A stretch of DNA of 64,000 bases from Calothrix sp. PCC 7103 (GCF_000331305.1 NZ_KB217478.1:3954475-4018474), one strand, 5' to 3'. Shown: positions 10,766 through 19,798, numbered from the stretch's first letter. Made by a program: numbers and translations. Notes: generated from the letters alone by a model not told the origin.

Positions 10766-10827
10766 CACAAAGCGAGTATTCTTAGTGACTATACGGAAAA
10801 ACCATGTATAAAATAACCCGCTTTGTG
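10766..10827. other. inverted repeat upstream of tnpB-like gene, possible element end
   Basis: CACAAAGCG (10766-10774) and CGCTTTGTG (10819-10827) are perfect 9-base inverted repeats about 75 bases before the TnpB-related start. IS605/IS200-type elements have subterminal hairpins, so this could be part of the left end, but the boundary is not proven. Confidence 0.4.
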
Positions 10828-10903
10828 ATAATTTTTAATATAATTAAGTGACAAACTAGCAAAAATTGTGTGATAATTGTAATTATAAAATTAGTAACTA
10901 ACG

Positions 10904-12580
10904 GTGCATTTTATGCCTTCACGAAAGCAAACCTATGTTAAACAGTTATATATAAATACTGACTCAGGTTTGTTTTTGGCAGACTATGCAGCTATTTCTC
11001 AAGGCGCATCAATATTTAGTCTCAAAGGCTTACTTGAGAATCAAAAACAATCAAAGTTGAAAACATCGCTCCAAAATGAATTTGCAATTAATAGGCGCCA
11101 AGCGTCAAGCATTGTTGCGTTTATAGAAGGTGAAATAAAAAGTGCTACCGAGTCGCGTGCTAGACATATAAAGACATTAGAATCAAAAATAAAAACATTG
11201 AAATCATCAGTGGATGCGCTTGAAAAGAAAGTAAAAAAGCATGTTGAATATTTAAAAGCTGTCGCCAAATATAATGCCACTAATAAACTTGGTAAGAAAG
11301 CGAAAATATCTGCAAAGCATAAACCTCAATTTGATGATGCTTGTTCAGTAGCGTTTGGTCAAAAAATTGGTACTCATTATCAAGGTGCCAAAAATAAGCT
11401 ACATCATCAAAAGCGCAAGCTGTATAAAATGATTTGTCAGTTAAAGCATTTAAAATCCTTGCCATTACATGTAAATCTGGGTAATAAAGAAAATATTTAT
11501 TTTGTAGGTAGTAAAGACGAGTCAAACGGTAATCAAGTATGTCAAATAATTCTCGGTTTGGAAAAACATTCTCTTGATATTTTGAAAATTCGTGTACCCC
11601 CGGCTTTGGAACATCGATATGGTAAATATATAGAGATACCTATTAATTTAAATGGCTATGGTGATACAGAAATACGCTCCGCATGGGCATCCGGGCAGGC
11701 GATTACTTATCGTATTATTCAACGTAAATATGGTGTTTGGGAAGCACACATCACAGTTGATGTTTATCGACCAATTACATCCGAAACGGTAATGTTAGGT
11801 TGTATCGGTGTAGACCTTAATCTAAATTCAGTGGCTTGGTGTAAGGTAAATGCGGATGGTAATCCCAAACGATTTGGAGACATTGAATTTAATTTACATA
11901 GTTTATCACATCATCAAACCGAGGCAGTCTTAGCAGAAGTTATCACACAATTAACTACATTGGCACTCGCTTTTAAATGCCCTATTGTTATTGAAGAATT
12001 AGATTTTGAGATCAAGAAGGCACAACTGAATAGTGGCATTTCTCATCAACGGTATAATCGAATGATTTCAAGTTTTGCTTATAACCGTTTTTATGAATTA
12101 CTATCCAGTAGATGTTTCAAATTAGGAATAAAATTAATTACCGTAAAACCTGAATATTCATCATTGATTGGACTCACAAAATTCATGTCCAATTATGGGA
12201 TGAATTCAGGTACCGCAGCCGCATTAGTTCTTGCGCGCCGTGCAATGAATTATTCTGAGGGGGTTCCAGCCAGAACCGCCTACTTTGATCAGGAATCAAA
12301 GAAGCACGTCTGGTCACACTGGAACCGCCTGTCTAAAAGAGTGAAAGGTGCAGCCCGACACTCTTTCTTTCAGCCTAGGCCAACAGCCTCTTCTAGCTTA
12401 CGCAACGGAACTACCTCTAATGGTGTTCTTGAATTTGGTAATTCGGTTGCCAATGGGTATATTGACTCAGGTGGATTAAATAACCCGAATGAACAGACGT
12501 TTGCAAGCCCACACGGGCGGTTAGAATGCCATCCTGAAACGGATGGAGGAAATCGTACAACGAACCGCGATTGTGCGTAG
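10904..12580 (+). CDS. TnpB-related RuvC-fold protein (IS605/IS200 accessory type), no TnpA
   Basis: A 558-residue protein of the TnpB-related accessory family, distantly related to RNA-guided TnpB/Cas12 nucleases. RuvC-I Asp (about D304 in CIGVDLNLNSVAW) and RuvC-II Glu (about E364 in IVIEELDFE) are present. At the RuvC-III position the motif reads YGMNSGTAAALVLARR, with Asn/Ser where the catalytic Asp is normally found. No CxxC zinc ribbon is visible between RuvC-II and III. The last ~70 residues (after HSFFQPRPT) are low-complexity and may be read from element-end DNA. There is no tnpA beside it. A small hairpin (12584-12604) follows the stop. It is likely part of a degenerate or non-autonomous element. 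Confidence 0.8.
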   Translation: MHFMPSRKQTYVKQLYINTDSGLFLADYAAISQGASIFSLKGLLENQKQSKLKTSLQNEFAINRRQASSIVAFIEGEIKSATESRARHIKTLESKIKTLKSSVDALEKKVKKHVEYLKAVAKYNATNKLGKKAKISAKHKPQFDDACSVAFGQKIGTHYQGAKNKLHHQKRKLYKMICQLKHLKSLPLHVNLGNKENIYFVGSKDESNGNQVCQIILGLEKHSLDILKIRVPPALEHRYGKYIEIPINLNGYGDTEIRSAWASGQAITYRIIQRKYGVWEAHITVDVYRPITSETVMLGCIGVDLNLNSVAWCKVNADGNPKRFGDIEFNLHSLSHHQTEAVLAEVITQLTTLALAFKCPIVIEELDFEIKKAQLNSGISHQRYNRMISSFAYNRFYELLSSRCFKLGIKLITVKPEYSSLIGLTKFMSNYGMNSGTAAALVLARRAMNYSEGVPARTAYFDQESKKHVWSHWNRLSKRVKGAARHSFFQPRPTASSSLRNGTTSNGVLEFGNSVANGYIDSGGLNNPNEQTFASPHGRLECHPETDGGNRTTNRDCA

Positions 12581-12583
12581 GTT

Positions 12584-12604
12584 TAGGAAGTCCAGATTTT
12601 CCTA
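12584..12604. other. short hairpin after the TnpB-related gene
   Basis: TAGGAA (12584-12589) pairs with TTCCTA (12599-12604), starting four bases past the stop. IS605-type right ends carry such hairpins, and guide RNAs of TnpB usually come from this junction. The exact end is not established. Confidence 0.35.
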
Positions 12605-12734
12605 GATTTTTTGAAGCGGTGTGGCTTTATTATTGGATTCTGTAAAAAAATTGTAATTCATATACTACACTCCAGCCTTTGCAGGCAAAAGACAGCCATG
12701 AGTGTTTTATTCAAGGCTAAATAGAAAATATATT

Positions 12735-12863
12735 TGGCGCGGAGAGGTGGAATTAAACGCACCATCACCCAGTTGGAAACGATAACCTTAATTTCTGCGT
12801 CCCTTTCGGGCAAGTTAGCGAAAAAAAGAATCTCTGGGCGTCCTATCGTTAGACGACCTCCGC
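12735..12863 (-). tRNA. tRNA-Gly(UCC)-like gene with a 54-nt insertion
   Basis: Read on the minus strand it starts GCGGAGG and ends TCTCCGC followed by G and an encoded CCA, giving a 7-bp acceptor stem with one G-T pair. A D-stem GTCT/GGAC, an anticodon stem CCCAG/CTGGG, a TGAT variable loop and a T-arm (GGTG-c-G/CCACC, one bulged base, loop TTTAATT) can all be drawn. The loop next to the 3' anticodon strand is TTTCCAA, giving anticodon UCC for glycine. Between CCCAG and that loop lie 54 extra bases. They include a 37-nt block (12780-12816) shared with the neighbouring tRNA-like gene. Either a tRNA with an unusual insertion or a pseudogene; no splicing can be shown from sequence. Confidence 0.5.
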
Positions 12864-12876
12864 ACGAATAAATTTT

Positions 12877-12994
12877 TGCGGAATGCAGGACTCGAACCTG
12901 CGAATGGAAGAACCCGATAACCCTCAATTATTCGGTCTTTTCAGACAAGTTCCTTCCCAAGGATGTAGAACTCTACCTAACTGAGCTACCTGCC
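12877..12994 (-). tRNA. tRNA-like gene with the same 37-nt insertion
   Basis: On the minus strand: a D-arm AGCTCAGTTAGGTAGAGT, a possible Pro(GGG) anticodon loop TTGGGAA, then an insertion, then a perfect T-arm (GCAGG, TTCGAGT, CCTGC) and ATTCCGCA. The acceptor stem pairs poorly, so it is degenerate or unusually folded. The inserted block at 12915-12951 has the same length and layout as the one in the next tRNA-like gene (AACTTG, 3-bp stem with GAAA loop, ending GGTTATCG). A good promoter stands about 60 bases upstream. Amino-acid identity is uncertain. Confidence 0.4.
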
Positions 12995-13056
12995 ACACGA
13001 GTAATTTAATTTACACATTACAAGCAACGAAATTTGTGTTTCCCTCTGTAATATTT

Positions 13057-13085
13057 AATGTAGTATGTGTATTACAATATGTCAA
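13057..13085 (-). promoter_or_regulatory. sigma70-type promoter for the tRNA-like pair
   Basis: On the minus strand TTGACA (13080-13085), a 17-base spacer and TACATT (13057-13062). Transcription would start near 13050 and enter the tRNA-like gene at 12994. The consensus -35 box and ideal spacing suggest that the pair is expressed. Confidence 0.55.
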
Positions 13086-13200
13086 CAGGGATTTAAAAAT
13101 ATTATTTGACCAATTTTTGGATGCTAGGAGAGGCGCCTGCAAAATAATGAAAAATAGTGGTTTCTGAATTACTACCCAATCCTCAAATTACCAAATTTGG

Positions 13201-13227
13201 TACTACTGGTTAGGTTAACCAGTAGTA
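13201..13227. other. perfect hairpin, 12-bp stem
   Basis: TACTACTGGTTA, GGT, TAACCAGTAGTA. It has a perfect stem and 3-base loop but no T run. It lies between the tRNA-like promoter and the small gene pair; role unknown. Confidence 0.7.
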
Positions 13228-13404
13228 CTGCTGGCTTAATTTACTTATAGACTGGTGCCTAGTGGTCTGTGCCATAAGTTTTGGTGAGTTCTTTCTCCTT
13301 ATTTCTTTCTTTGCGTCCTTTGCGTCCTTTGCGGTTCGTTTTTTCTACACCTCAAAATTAATGTCTCTATTTATCAAAGTGCCTCTCTAGTAAAAATAAA
13401 CAGA

Positions 13405-13434
13405 TGTACTGCACAGGCAGGATGCCTGTGGCAC
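13405..13434. repeat. dispersed hairpin repeat, family B
   Basis: GTACTG followed by CACAGGCA, GGA, TGCCTGTG, a perfect 8-bp stem. A second copy is at 35083-35112. It lies 28 bases past the stop of the small gene at 13463. Confidence 0.75.
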
Positions 13435-13462
13435 AACTGTGGTACAAGATATCAAAATAGTG

Positions 13463-13720
13463 TTATGGGTTTTTAACTTCTTGTTTATCTGTTAGCTTCC
13501 AGGAACGTCCTTGACAATGAACGTAGCTGTCTTTAACTTCAACGCCAAAAATTTGCGCTCCTAGTTCAAGTGCTTCTTTCCTTTCTTCCTCTGTTAAGTA
13601 ACTGTTGTCTACTGGGCGCCTTGGGTCTCCACCGGCGTCTAAATATCGGGAGCGGGCTTGGGCAAAAAGTTCATTTAACCTTTGATATTGCTGCTTTTGC
13701 TTTTGTGTTGGTTCTTTCAT
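13463..13720 (-). CDS. small hypothetical protein, translationally coupled
   Basis: An 85-residue soluble, charged protein starting MKEPTQKQKQQYQRLNEL. Its middle reads ARSRYLDAGGDPRRPVDN, followed by a helical segment LTEEERKEALELGAQIFG. I recognise no family. The start at 13720 is chosen because its ATG overlaps the stop of the upstream small gene (ATGA), a classic coupling signal; an earlier in-frame ATG at 13735 is less likely. The two genes are surely one operon. No catalytic motif is seen. Confidence 0.65.
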   Translation of the reverse strand: MKEPTQKQKQQYQRLNELFAQARSRYLDAGGDPRRPVDNSYLTEEERKEALELGAQIFGVEVKDSYVHCQGRSWKLTDKQEVKNP

Positions 13721-13902
13721 ATATCTGATGCCCACGAAGTTGGAATTATTTCCCCATCTTGTAGAACAAGTGCTATTGGTAAAATAGAACTAAGAGTACT
13801 AATAAGATAAAATCCTCTCTCTTCATCATAAAGCATACCCTCTAGTAACTCCAATGTTTCGAGCGCATTCAGTACTAGATATTGAGCTTCTGTTGGCTCC
13901 AT
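13717..13902 (-). CDS. small hypothetical protein, first gene of coupled pair
   Basis: A 61-residue acidic protein (MEPTEAQYLVLNALETLELL, then EGMLYDEERGFYLIST). Predicted to be alpha-helical at the N-terminus with a hydrophobic stretch ILPIALVLQDGEIIPTSW. No known family recognised. It overlaps the next gene by an ATGA, so both proteins are probably made together, possibly as a complex. A toxin-antitoxin role is conceivable for two tiny coupled genes, but no motif supports it. Confidence 0.6.
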   Translation of the reverse strand: MEPTEAQYLVLNALETLELLEGMLYDEERGFYLISTLSSILPIALVLQDGEIIPTSWASDI

Positions 13903-14328
13903 GTGATGTCAAATTTTGTGTAGATGAACTTTCAAAATTCTACAGGAATGAATACACTTTGAACTAATGTACTATTTAACACTAGGGAGTCTATTTTTTG
14001 CTTATATAATTAAGTACAGAAAACAGTACAAATCGAAATAATAAGAACCGGGTTTCTTGGTCATAACTTGTAATACAAACGAATATTTTGCTTAGAAACC
14101 CGGTTTCTACTCAGTATATAAATGTATCAAATAATACTAGTAAAGATTTTTTTTCCATTTTTGCCTATAATTTTGCCATGTTTATCTTTTGGCAAAAGTG
14201 TGGCTTTGGTTGTTGTTTGACTGGGAATTTTTCCGGCAAAACTACCTTGTATACAAATATGTATCGCACTTTTTGCCAAGATGATATTATTTCCCAACTT
14301 GCAAAATAATTACTGGGTAATAATCGGC
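13903..14328. other. intergenic region with paired AGAAACCCGGTTTCT repeats
   Basis: AGAACCGGGTTTCT (14044-14057) and AGAAACCCGGTTTCT (14094-14108) form palindromic, mutually inverted repeats about 36 bases apart. They resemble the short AGAAACCCGGTTTCT-type repeats common between cyanobacterial genes. The rest is AT-rich without a gene. Confidence 0.55.
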
Positions 14329-15225
14329 ATGAGTGAAAAAACAATTGAAAGCTACGGGAAGGGTTTTCTCGTTTTGCTTTTGCCCATCTCTTTTCTGGTT
14401 GTTTTCCTGGTTTCTACCTGGCGTATTTGGCTGGGTCTGATTTTGCTGATAACGAGTATTAATCTTTGGCAACGCTACCAATGGGATAAGTGGTGCGAGG
14501 GAGTTAATCCTATGTTCCATCAGCTAATTCAGCAAAACCAGGGTAGTGTTACTCCTATGGATTTAGCTGTTAGGGGTAATTTTTCTGGAGATAAGGCTAA
14601 ACGCTTTCTTGATACGAAAGCTTCTGAATTCGGCGCCAGTGTTCTCAATACTAACGATGGAAAACAAGTTTACTACTTTATGACTGCTAATATTCTTGGC
14701 AGCATATTTGATAGCAGCGAACCTGTTAAGCAAGAGCCAAGAAAAAGCTCGACGACTTCAATGCCTCTTTTAGCGGCGCCAACGACAACGCCATTCATAA
14801 TTGAGGAAAAACAACCTGCGTTAGTAGTAGCAGAAACATCAACAGCAACACATCAAGTCAAAGAAGCTGAATTAATACAAGCTGAAGTACCCGAAACGGA
14901 TAATAAAGAAACTGAAGTACAACAAGCAGAAGTTAAGCACGCTCTGTCACAAGATGATGAATTGCTACAAGCTGAATTACCACAAGCTGAAGTCAAAGAA
15001 CCAGAACAAGTTCATGAAGCAACAAAAACACTAGCGCAACAGTTAGTGTTTGGTTCATTGATTCAATCTGAACTTGCTAAAAGGTTAAGTGTATACTCCA
15101 GTACAGTCTTTAAACGGCGTGATGACCCAGATTTTCCCGAATGGAGTCGTAACCGAGACCCTGACGGTATCGCATGGAGGTATGACCGCAAAGCTAGGGA
15201 GTTTTTCCCAATTGAGAAAGGGTAA
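14329..15225 (+). CDS. membrane-anchored hypothetical protein
   Basis: 298 residues from ATG at 14329 (MSEKTIESYGKGF); an earlier ATG at 14281 adds 16 residues that look non-coding. Two hydrophobic segments (FLVLLLPISFLVVFLVSTW and IWLGLILLITSINLW) form a hairpin anchor. A helical region with a winged-helix-like feel follows (VTPMDLAVRGNFSGDKAKRF), then a long Glu/Gln/Ala-rich linker with repeated QAE motifs (~150-235). A C-terminal domain (LIQSELAKRLSVYSSTVFKR, then PDFPEWSRNRDPDGIAWRYD) may bind nucleic acid or protein: its pattern resembles helix-turn-helix plus a short basic tail. I do not recognise a named family. Confidence 0.7.
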   Translation: MSEKTIESYGKGFLVLLLPISFLVVFLVSTWRIWLGLILLITSINLWQRYQWDKWCEGVNPMFHQLIQQNQGSVTPMDLAVRGNFSGDKAKRFLDTKASEFGASVLNTNDGKQVYYFMTANILGSIFDSSEPVKQEPRKSSTTSMPLLAAPTTTPFIIEEKQPALVVAETSTATHQVKEAELIQAEVPETDNKETEVQQAEVKHALSQDDELLQAELPQAEVKEPEQVHEATKTLAQQLVFGSLIQSELAKRLSVYSSTVFKRRDDPDFPEWSRNRDPDGIAWRYDRKAREFFPIEKG

Positions 15226-15252
15226 ATGGGAAAGGGGAAAAGGGGAAAACCT

Positions 15253-16395
15253 TTACCCTTTACCCCCTTCTATTCCTATGGCTTCATTTATCGAAGTCAA
15301 TCCTCGTTGTTCAAGTAACACAAGCAAACCCTTAAGAATACGACGTATCATCCAAGGCCCCTCATATATCCAACCTGTATAAATTTGGACTAAGCTGGCG
15401 CCTGCGGTGATTTTTTCCCATGCATCTGCGGCAGTAAATATTCCACCTACGCCGATAATTGGTATTTGTCCTTGAGAATGTTTGTAAATGTAACGAATTA
15501 TTTCTGTTGAACGGCCGCGTACTGGCGCCCCACTAATTCCACCAGCTTCTTCTTGAGGTGATTTCCCTGTTGCTATAAATTGCGTTTTTAAGTTATCGCG
15601 ACGAATTGTAGTATTTGTAGCTATAATTCCCGCTAACTTATAATTGAGCGCTAATTCGATAATGTCGGATATTGTCTCCCATTCTAAATCTGGCGCTATC
15701 TTGACAAATATCGGTTTTTGTGGTGTGGAATTTTCTTGACTTAATGCTTCTAAGATAGAAGAAAGCATAGTAGCATCTTGAAGCGCGCGTAATCCAGGTG
15801 TATTAGGGGAAGAAACGTTAACGACAAAATAATCACCACAATCTTTGAGTAAGCGAAAAGTGTCACGGTAATCAATAGCAGCAGCTTCAAGCGGTGTAAT
15901 TTTTGATTTGCCTAGATTAACACCAATGGGTATGGGTAAAGTTAGGTTATTTCGTACTTCTGCTAATCTATGAGCCATATCAACCGCACCTGAATTATTG
16001 AAACCCATTCGATTAAGCGCTGCATTATCTTCGGGTAAACGAAATAAGCGAGGTTTTGGGTTGCCTGGTTGGGGATGAAAAGTCACAGTCCCTAATTCGG
16101 CAAACCCGAATCCTAAGCTTCCCCATACTGGTGCGGCAACTCCATCTTTATCAAACCCAGCAGCTAAACCAACTGGGTTGGGAAAATGCAATCCAAACAG
16201 ATTTTGTTCTAAACGTTTGTCAAACAGGCAAAATGATTGCCGCAAGCGCTGGTTTACCCACCTAGTGCTTGGACTATAACAAATCTCACTCAGCCAATTT
16301 AAGCTGCGAATCGTTGAAGAGTGCAGTTTCTCCGGGTCAGCTTTCACCGCATTGAATAATAATGGGCGAATTACAAGTTGGTATATATCTTTCAT
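15253..16395 (-). CDS. pyrD: dihydroorotate dehydrogenase (quinone), class 2
   Basis: 380-residue PyrD oxidises dihydroorotate to orotate in pyrimidine synthesis, passing electrons to membrane quinone. Class 2 marks are present: an N-terminal helical extension ([20 protein letters not shown]), the FMN site [32 protein letters not shown], the substrate loop NRMGFNN, the catalytic Ser region [12 protein letters not shown] and the phosphate-binding [14 protein letters not shown]. Its start lies 76 bases from the divergent GAF-domain gene, so the two share a promoter region. Length is normal. Confidence 0.97.
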   Translation of the reverse strand: MKDIYQLVIRPLLFNAVKADPEKLHSSTIRSLNWLSEICYSPSTRWVNQRLRQSFCLFDKRLEQNLFGLHFPNPVGLAAGFDKDGVAAPVWGSLGFGFAELGTVTFHPQPGNPKPRLFRLPEDNAALNRMGFNNSGAVDMAHRLAEVRNNLTLPIPIGVNLGKSKITPLEAAAIDYRDTFRLLKDCGDYFVVNVSSPNTPGLRALQDATMLSSILEALSQENSTPQKPIFVKIAPDLEWETISDIIELALNYKLAGIIATNTTIRRDNLKTQFIATGKSPQEEAGGISGAPVRGRSTEIIRYIYKHSQGQIPIIGVGGIFTAADAWEKITAGASLVQIYTGWIYEGPWMIRRILKGLLVLLEQRGLTSINEAIGIEGGKG

Positions 16396-16471
16396 TTTGA
16401 TAACTATCGATAGTATTTGGGCATCTTAAGTACAAACCAGCTATATTAATTCTTACTAGACGACCGCTTCT

Positions 16472-19342
16472 ATGGGGCAGCCACAACGACCAATCGGCGC
16501 TGAACAGCATATTATCTCTTTAGGGCGTGTCTTACAAAGCCTGCGAGAAGAAGATAATATTGATGTTCTAATTCAAACTATTATTACTTTTGTCAAAGAA
16601 CAATTTGACTACAACTTGGTATGGGTGGCGCTTTACGACCGCTTAAATCATATAGTAATTGGCAAGGGAGGATTTTCACCCGGAAATGATAATGGTTATT
16701 TAAATCAGCGATTAGTTCTAAGTCCCGGAGATTTATTAGAACAAGTAGTTATTGAACAACGTCCTGTTGGTGTTGCTGACTTGCGGGCAGAAGCGCGCGC
16801 AGAAGTTTGGCAAGAATTAGCTAAGAAGCATCAAATTCAAGGAACTATCATTTTACCTATTCGCTATAAAGACCGCTGTTTAGGTTTACTTATGCTTGGT
16901 TCGATTCGTTGGGGATATCTTTTACCAACTGATGCTAAAGCAAGATTGATGATGGTACTAGGTGAATTAGCCGCAGCGTTACACCAGTATGAGCTTGACT
17001 GGCAGCAAAAACATACGAAGCGTCTCGAAGAACCTTTATTAAACTTGTTACAAAAATTACAAGCCTCTAATAATTTAATGCAGCGTGTAGAAGCTGTAGT
17101 TAAAGCTGTACATGAATTCACGGCGCCAACTCGTACTCATATTTACTGGTATGAACGCGAAGGTCGGTATTTTTGGCGCCGTTTTAGCAGTCACTCAAAT
17201 GGCAACACACAAAAGTATGATAAAAACCAAACTGGGATAGGTTCAATTACAGTTGAGGAGTTAAGCGATTTTTACTATGCTTTGGCAACGAATGAAATTG
17301 TTGCTATTGGAGAAGGGCGAAGTTCACTCAAAAGCCATTTTACTGCTCAGTTGATGCAACGCTTACAGGTTCGGTCTTTATTAGCGGCGCCAATTATTTG
17401 CCAAAAGGATTTAATCGGTTTTTTAGCTATCGAAGCAATGGAAGCGCGCATATGGAAAGAAAACGATAAAAGTTTTGTTCAAGGTGCAGCTGGTTTGGTA
17501 TCGCTTGTAGCACCTGCTGAAGAAATGGAAAACACAATTAAGCAAATTCGAGGTGATGCTGATTTAACTAGCGAAGTCGCAAAAGGAATATATAGTGAAC
17601 GTGATTTTGAGCAGACCCTGAGCAATTGCGCTAAAAAAATTCTGGAACGACTTGGTGCCATGCGATTTGTGCTTCTGTACTATAATCATGACCACAGTAA
17701 GTACGAAATTTTGTTTCAAACTCAACCTCTTTGGAGGCGCCCGTTCAATTTTGACTTTGAAGGTTTGCGTGAAGTTGATTGGCTACTTTTACAGCGTTCA
17801 GATGAAGCAATCGCAATTGAAAACTTAGAAGAAGATTTACGGTTTTTTAATTGGCGTTCTTGTTTGCTCGAAGTTGGGGTTCGTTCTTTTGTTATAACTA
17901 ACTGTCAGGGTGGAAATGCACCTGAAACGTTAATGCTAATTACATACGAAAGCAAACGATCTTGGACAGCAAGAGAAAGAGAATTAGTTCAAATTGTTGG
18001 TCAGCAAGTAGGTGTAATTACTAGGCAGCGGCAGTTATATTTTAACGGCGAGCAAAATACTAAAATTATGCAAAGCTTCCAAGAATCATTACGAATTTTG
18101 GAACAAGCACAAGGCGCCACCAATACAGAACCAGATAATAGAAATCTAGAAATTATTTCTTTGCGCCAAATTGCTGGCGTTCTTAACTGTCATTTAGTGT
18201 TAATGCTATCTTGGACACCTAATTCACAATATGCTGAAATAATTCCTGGCTTCATTAATGGTCAAGAATTTGCTGTATCGAGCGAAATTTCTGTGCCAAT
18301 ATTAGGCGAAGCTTTGATACAGTGGGCGTTAGGCAGTGAATCAATGATGCTTATTACAGTCCAAGACTTGCCCGAAGATACACGTAAATGGCTACATGGT
18401 TCAAGTATTGGTCAAATTTTAATAGCAGCATTACGTACAGACCCTGCTTACAAACCTACAGGTGTAGTGGTGATAGGTGATAATATTGCACGTCGTTGGT
18501 CTGAGCAAAGCTTGAGTGCAGCATCCATGTTAATTAGTCAACTCGCTTGGTCACGACGTTTTCGTCAAGTATCACAAATATTGCTTGAATCAAAACAAGA
18601 GTTACAGCAAATAAACTGGTATAAACACCGAAGATTTGAAGAGAACCATCGTACAGCAAACTCTTTGATTAGCCAAATTAAAGCGTTAGGTGTTCCGAAT
18701 AACGAATTTACACAAGTGCGCTATCAGCAAATTCTACGCCAGTTAGAAAGTACTTATTCATCAGTAACTGGCTTACTTGAAGAGGAGCAATGGCAGTTAC
18801 AGTTTAGTAAGGCAAAAATGCCTATTGCCAGCTTATTAAAACGTTCACTAGAACGAGTCGATAAATGGCTCAAAGAGAAAAAATTATGGGTGGGAGTACA
18901 TGGTTTAGGGCAAAATACAGTTGATAGTACAGGTAATACAGAACTAACATTAGGAAAAACTAACTTAAGCTTATCGCAATACTCGTTAATCGTTTTTGGT
19001 GATGTTGCAAAAATAGAATTAATAATAAATGAAATTTTAATAGCTGCTGTAGAACGTTCTGTACCTGGAGGAAGAATAGACTTTTGGTGTCGGCGCCTGG
19101 AAAATAATAGATTAGAGCTTTCGATTACCGATAATGGTATTATTAATGCTCAATTACTGGCAGAATTATATCAAGATAGTTCAAAAGATGTACTTGTATC
19201 TAAGTATATAGACAATTACCCGGGTTTACACTTGTTTATTAGTCAAAATTTGGTAAGGCAAATGGGAGGAGAGTTAAACTTTTACCAGTTACCAGATGGT
19301 CGCGTTGTTAGTCGGTTATTGCTAGCGTTGGCTGTTAAATAA
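16472..19342 (+). CDS. multi-GAF protein with degenerate histidine-kinase end
   Basis: 956 residues. Four GAF-like domains can be followed (~15-170, 190-350, 365-515 and 555-715). A helical dimerisation-like region comes next (NWYKHRRFEENHRTANSLIS) and then a weak ATPase-like fold with ELIINEILIAAVERSVPGG, LSITDNGI and a late LVRQMGGELNFYQ. The canonical H-box (H-E-x-x-N/T-P) is missing, and the glycine-rich GxGLGL box reads YPGLHLFIS, so ordinary autophosphorylation is doubtful. No conserved phytochrome-type chromophore Cys was identified with certainty. It may be a signal-binding scaffold. Divergent from pyrD. Confidence 0.8.
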   Translation: MGQPQRPIGAEQHIISLGRVLQSLREEDNIDVLIQTIITFVKEQFDYNLVWVALYDRLNHIVIGKGGFSPGNDNGYLNQRLVLSPGDLLEQVVIEQRPVGVADLRAEARAEVWQELAKKHQIQGTIILPIRYKDRCLGLLMLGSIRWGYLLPTDAKARLMMVLGELAAALHQYELDWQQKHTKRLEEPLLNLLQKLQASNNLMQRVEAVVKAVHEFTAPTRTHIYWYEREGRYFWRRFSSHSNGNTQKYDKNQTGIGSITVEELSDFYYALATNEIVAIGEGRSSLKSHFTAQLMQRLQVRSLLAAPIICQKDLIGFLAIEAMEARIWKENDKSFVQGAAGLVSLVAPAEEMENTIKQIRGDADLTSEVAKGIYSERDFEQTLSNCAKKILERLGAMRFVLLYYNHDHSKYEILFQTQPLWRRPFNFDFEGLREVDWLLLQRSDEAIAIENLEEDLRFFNWRSCLLEVGVRSFVITNCQGGNAPETLMLITYESKRSWTARERELVQIVGQQVGVITRQRQLYFNGEQNTKIMQSFQESLRILEQAQGATNTEPDNRNLEIISLRQIAGVLNCHLVLMLSWTPNSQYAEIIPGFINGQEFAVSSEISVPILGEALIQWALGSESMMLITVQDLPEDTRKWLHGSSIGQILIAALRTDPAYKPTGVVVIGDNIARRWSEQSLSAASMLISQLAWSRRFRQVSQILLESKQELQQINWYKHRRFEENHRTANSLISQIKALGVPNNEFTQVRYQQILRQLESTYSSVTGLLEEEQWQLQFSKAKMPIASLLKRSLERVDKWLKEKKLWVGVHGLGQNTVDSTGNTELTLGKTNLSLSQYSLIVFGDVAKIELIINEILIAAVERSVPGGRIDFWCRRLENNRLELSITDNGIINAQLLAELYQDSSKDVLVSKYIDNYPGLHLFISQNLVRQMGGELNFYQLPDGRVVSRLLLALAVK

Positions 19343-19611
19343 TTATAGGGGACGGGGCAAGAGAAAGCCCATCCCACAATATGGTTAATCTATTAGGACT
19401 GATTTATCGCGTAGACCTCTTTGTTAAAACCAGTAAGAATATTACCTTGAATATTGGCTAAGTTAATTTTATGTTATAGGATTATTACCATTATTTGTTA
19501 ATCGGTAATAGATGTAGGCAAATTTAACTTATGCAGATACTTTAAGTTTGAGAAAAGTATATAATATGGTTCCACCCTTGATAAATCTCAACATTATTCT
19601 GTAAACCATTT

Positions 19612-19776
19612 ATGGCACCCGCTCGTTCTAAGTCTGACCTGCCAACAAAAATATGTCCGGTTTGTGGGCTTCCGTTTACTTGGCGCAAAAAATGGGAAAA
19701 GAACTGGGACGAAGTAAAATATTGCTCTGAAAGGTGCCGTCGTCGGCGTTCGCAAGCTAAAACTGAAGATTCATGA
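19612..19776 (+). CDS. DUF2256 zinc-ribbon mini-protein
   Basis: A 54-residue protein: [20 protein letters not shown], then [20 protein letters not shown], then [14 protein letters not shown]. The CPVC and CxxRC pairs with [19 protein letters not shown] are the DUF2256 signature, a small family found in cyanobacteria and proteobacteria with no known role, probably zinc-binding. It lies 22 bases before the isoaspartyl peptidase gene on the same strand, so co-transcription is likely. Confidence 0.85.
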   Translation: MAPARSKSDLPTKICPVCGLPFTWRKKWEKNWDEVKYCSERCRRRRSQAKTEDS

Positions 19777-19798
19777 TTAAATATACGGAGTTACACAG

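Noticed and set aside
12658..12927. 89-residue minus-strand ORF
   Set aside because: It overlaps both tRNA-like genes and has no protein-family character.
12780..12951. Two 37-nt repeats looked like a CRISPR repeat pair
   Set aside because: The repeats differ in the stem by compensatory changes, do not begin GTT or end GAAAC, and sit inside tRNA-like folds.
12877..12994. tmRNA or class II tRNA with long variable arm
   Set aside because: No tag-peptide frame or tmRNA 5' end, and the variable region would be far longer than in any class II tRNA.
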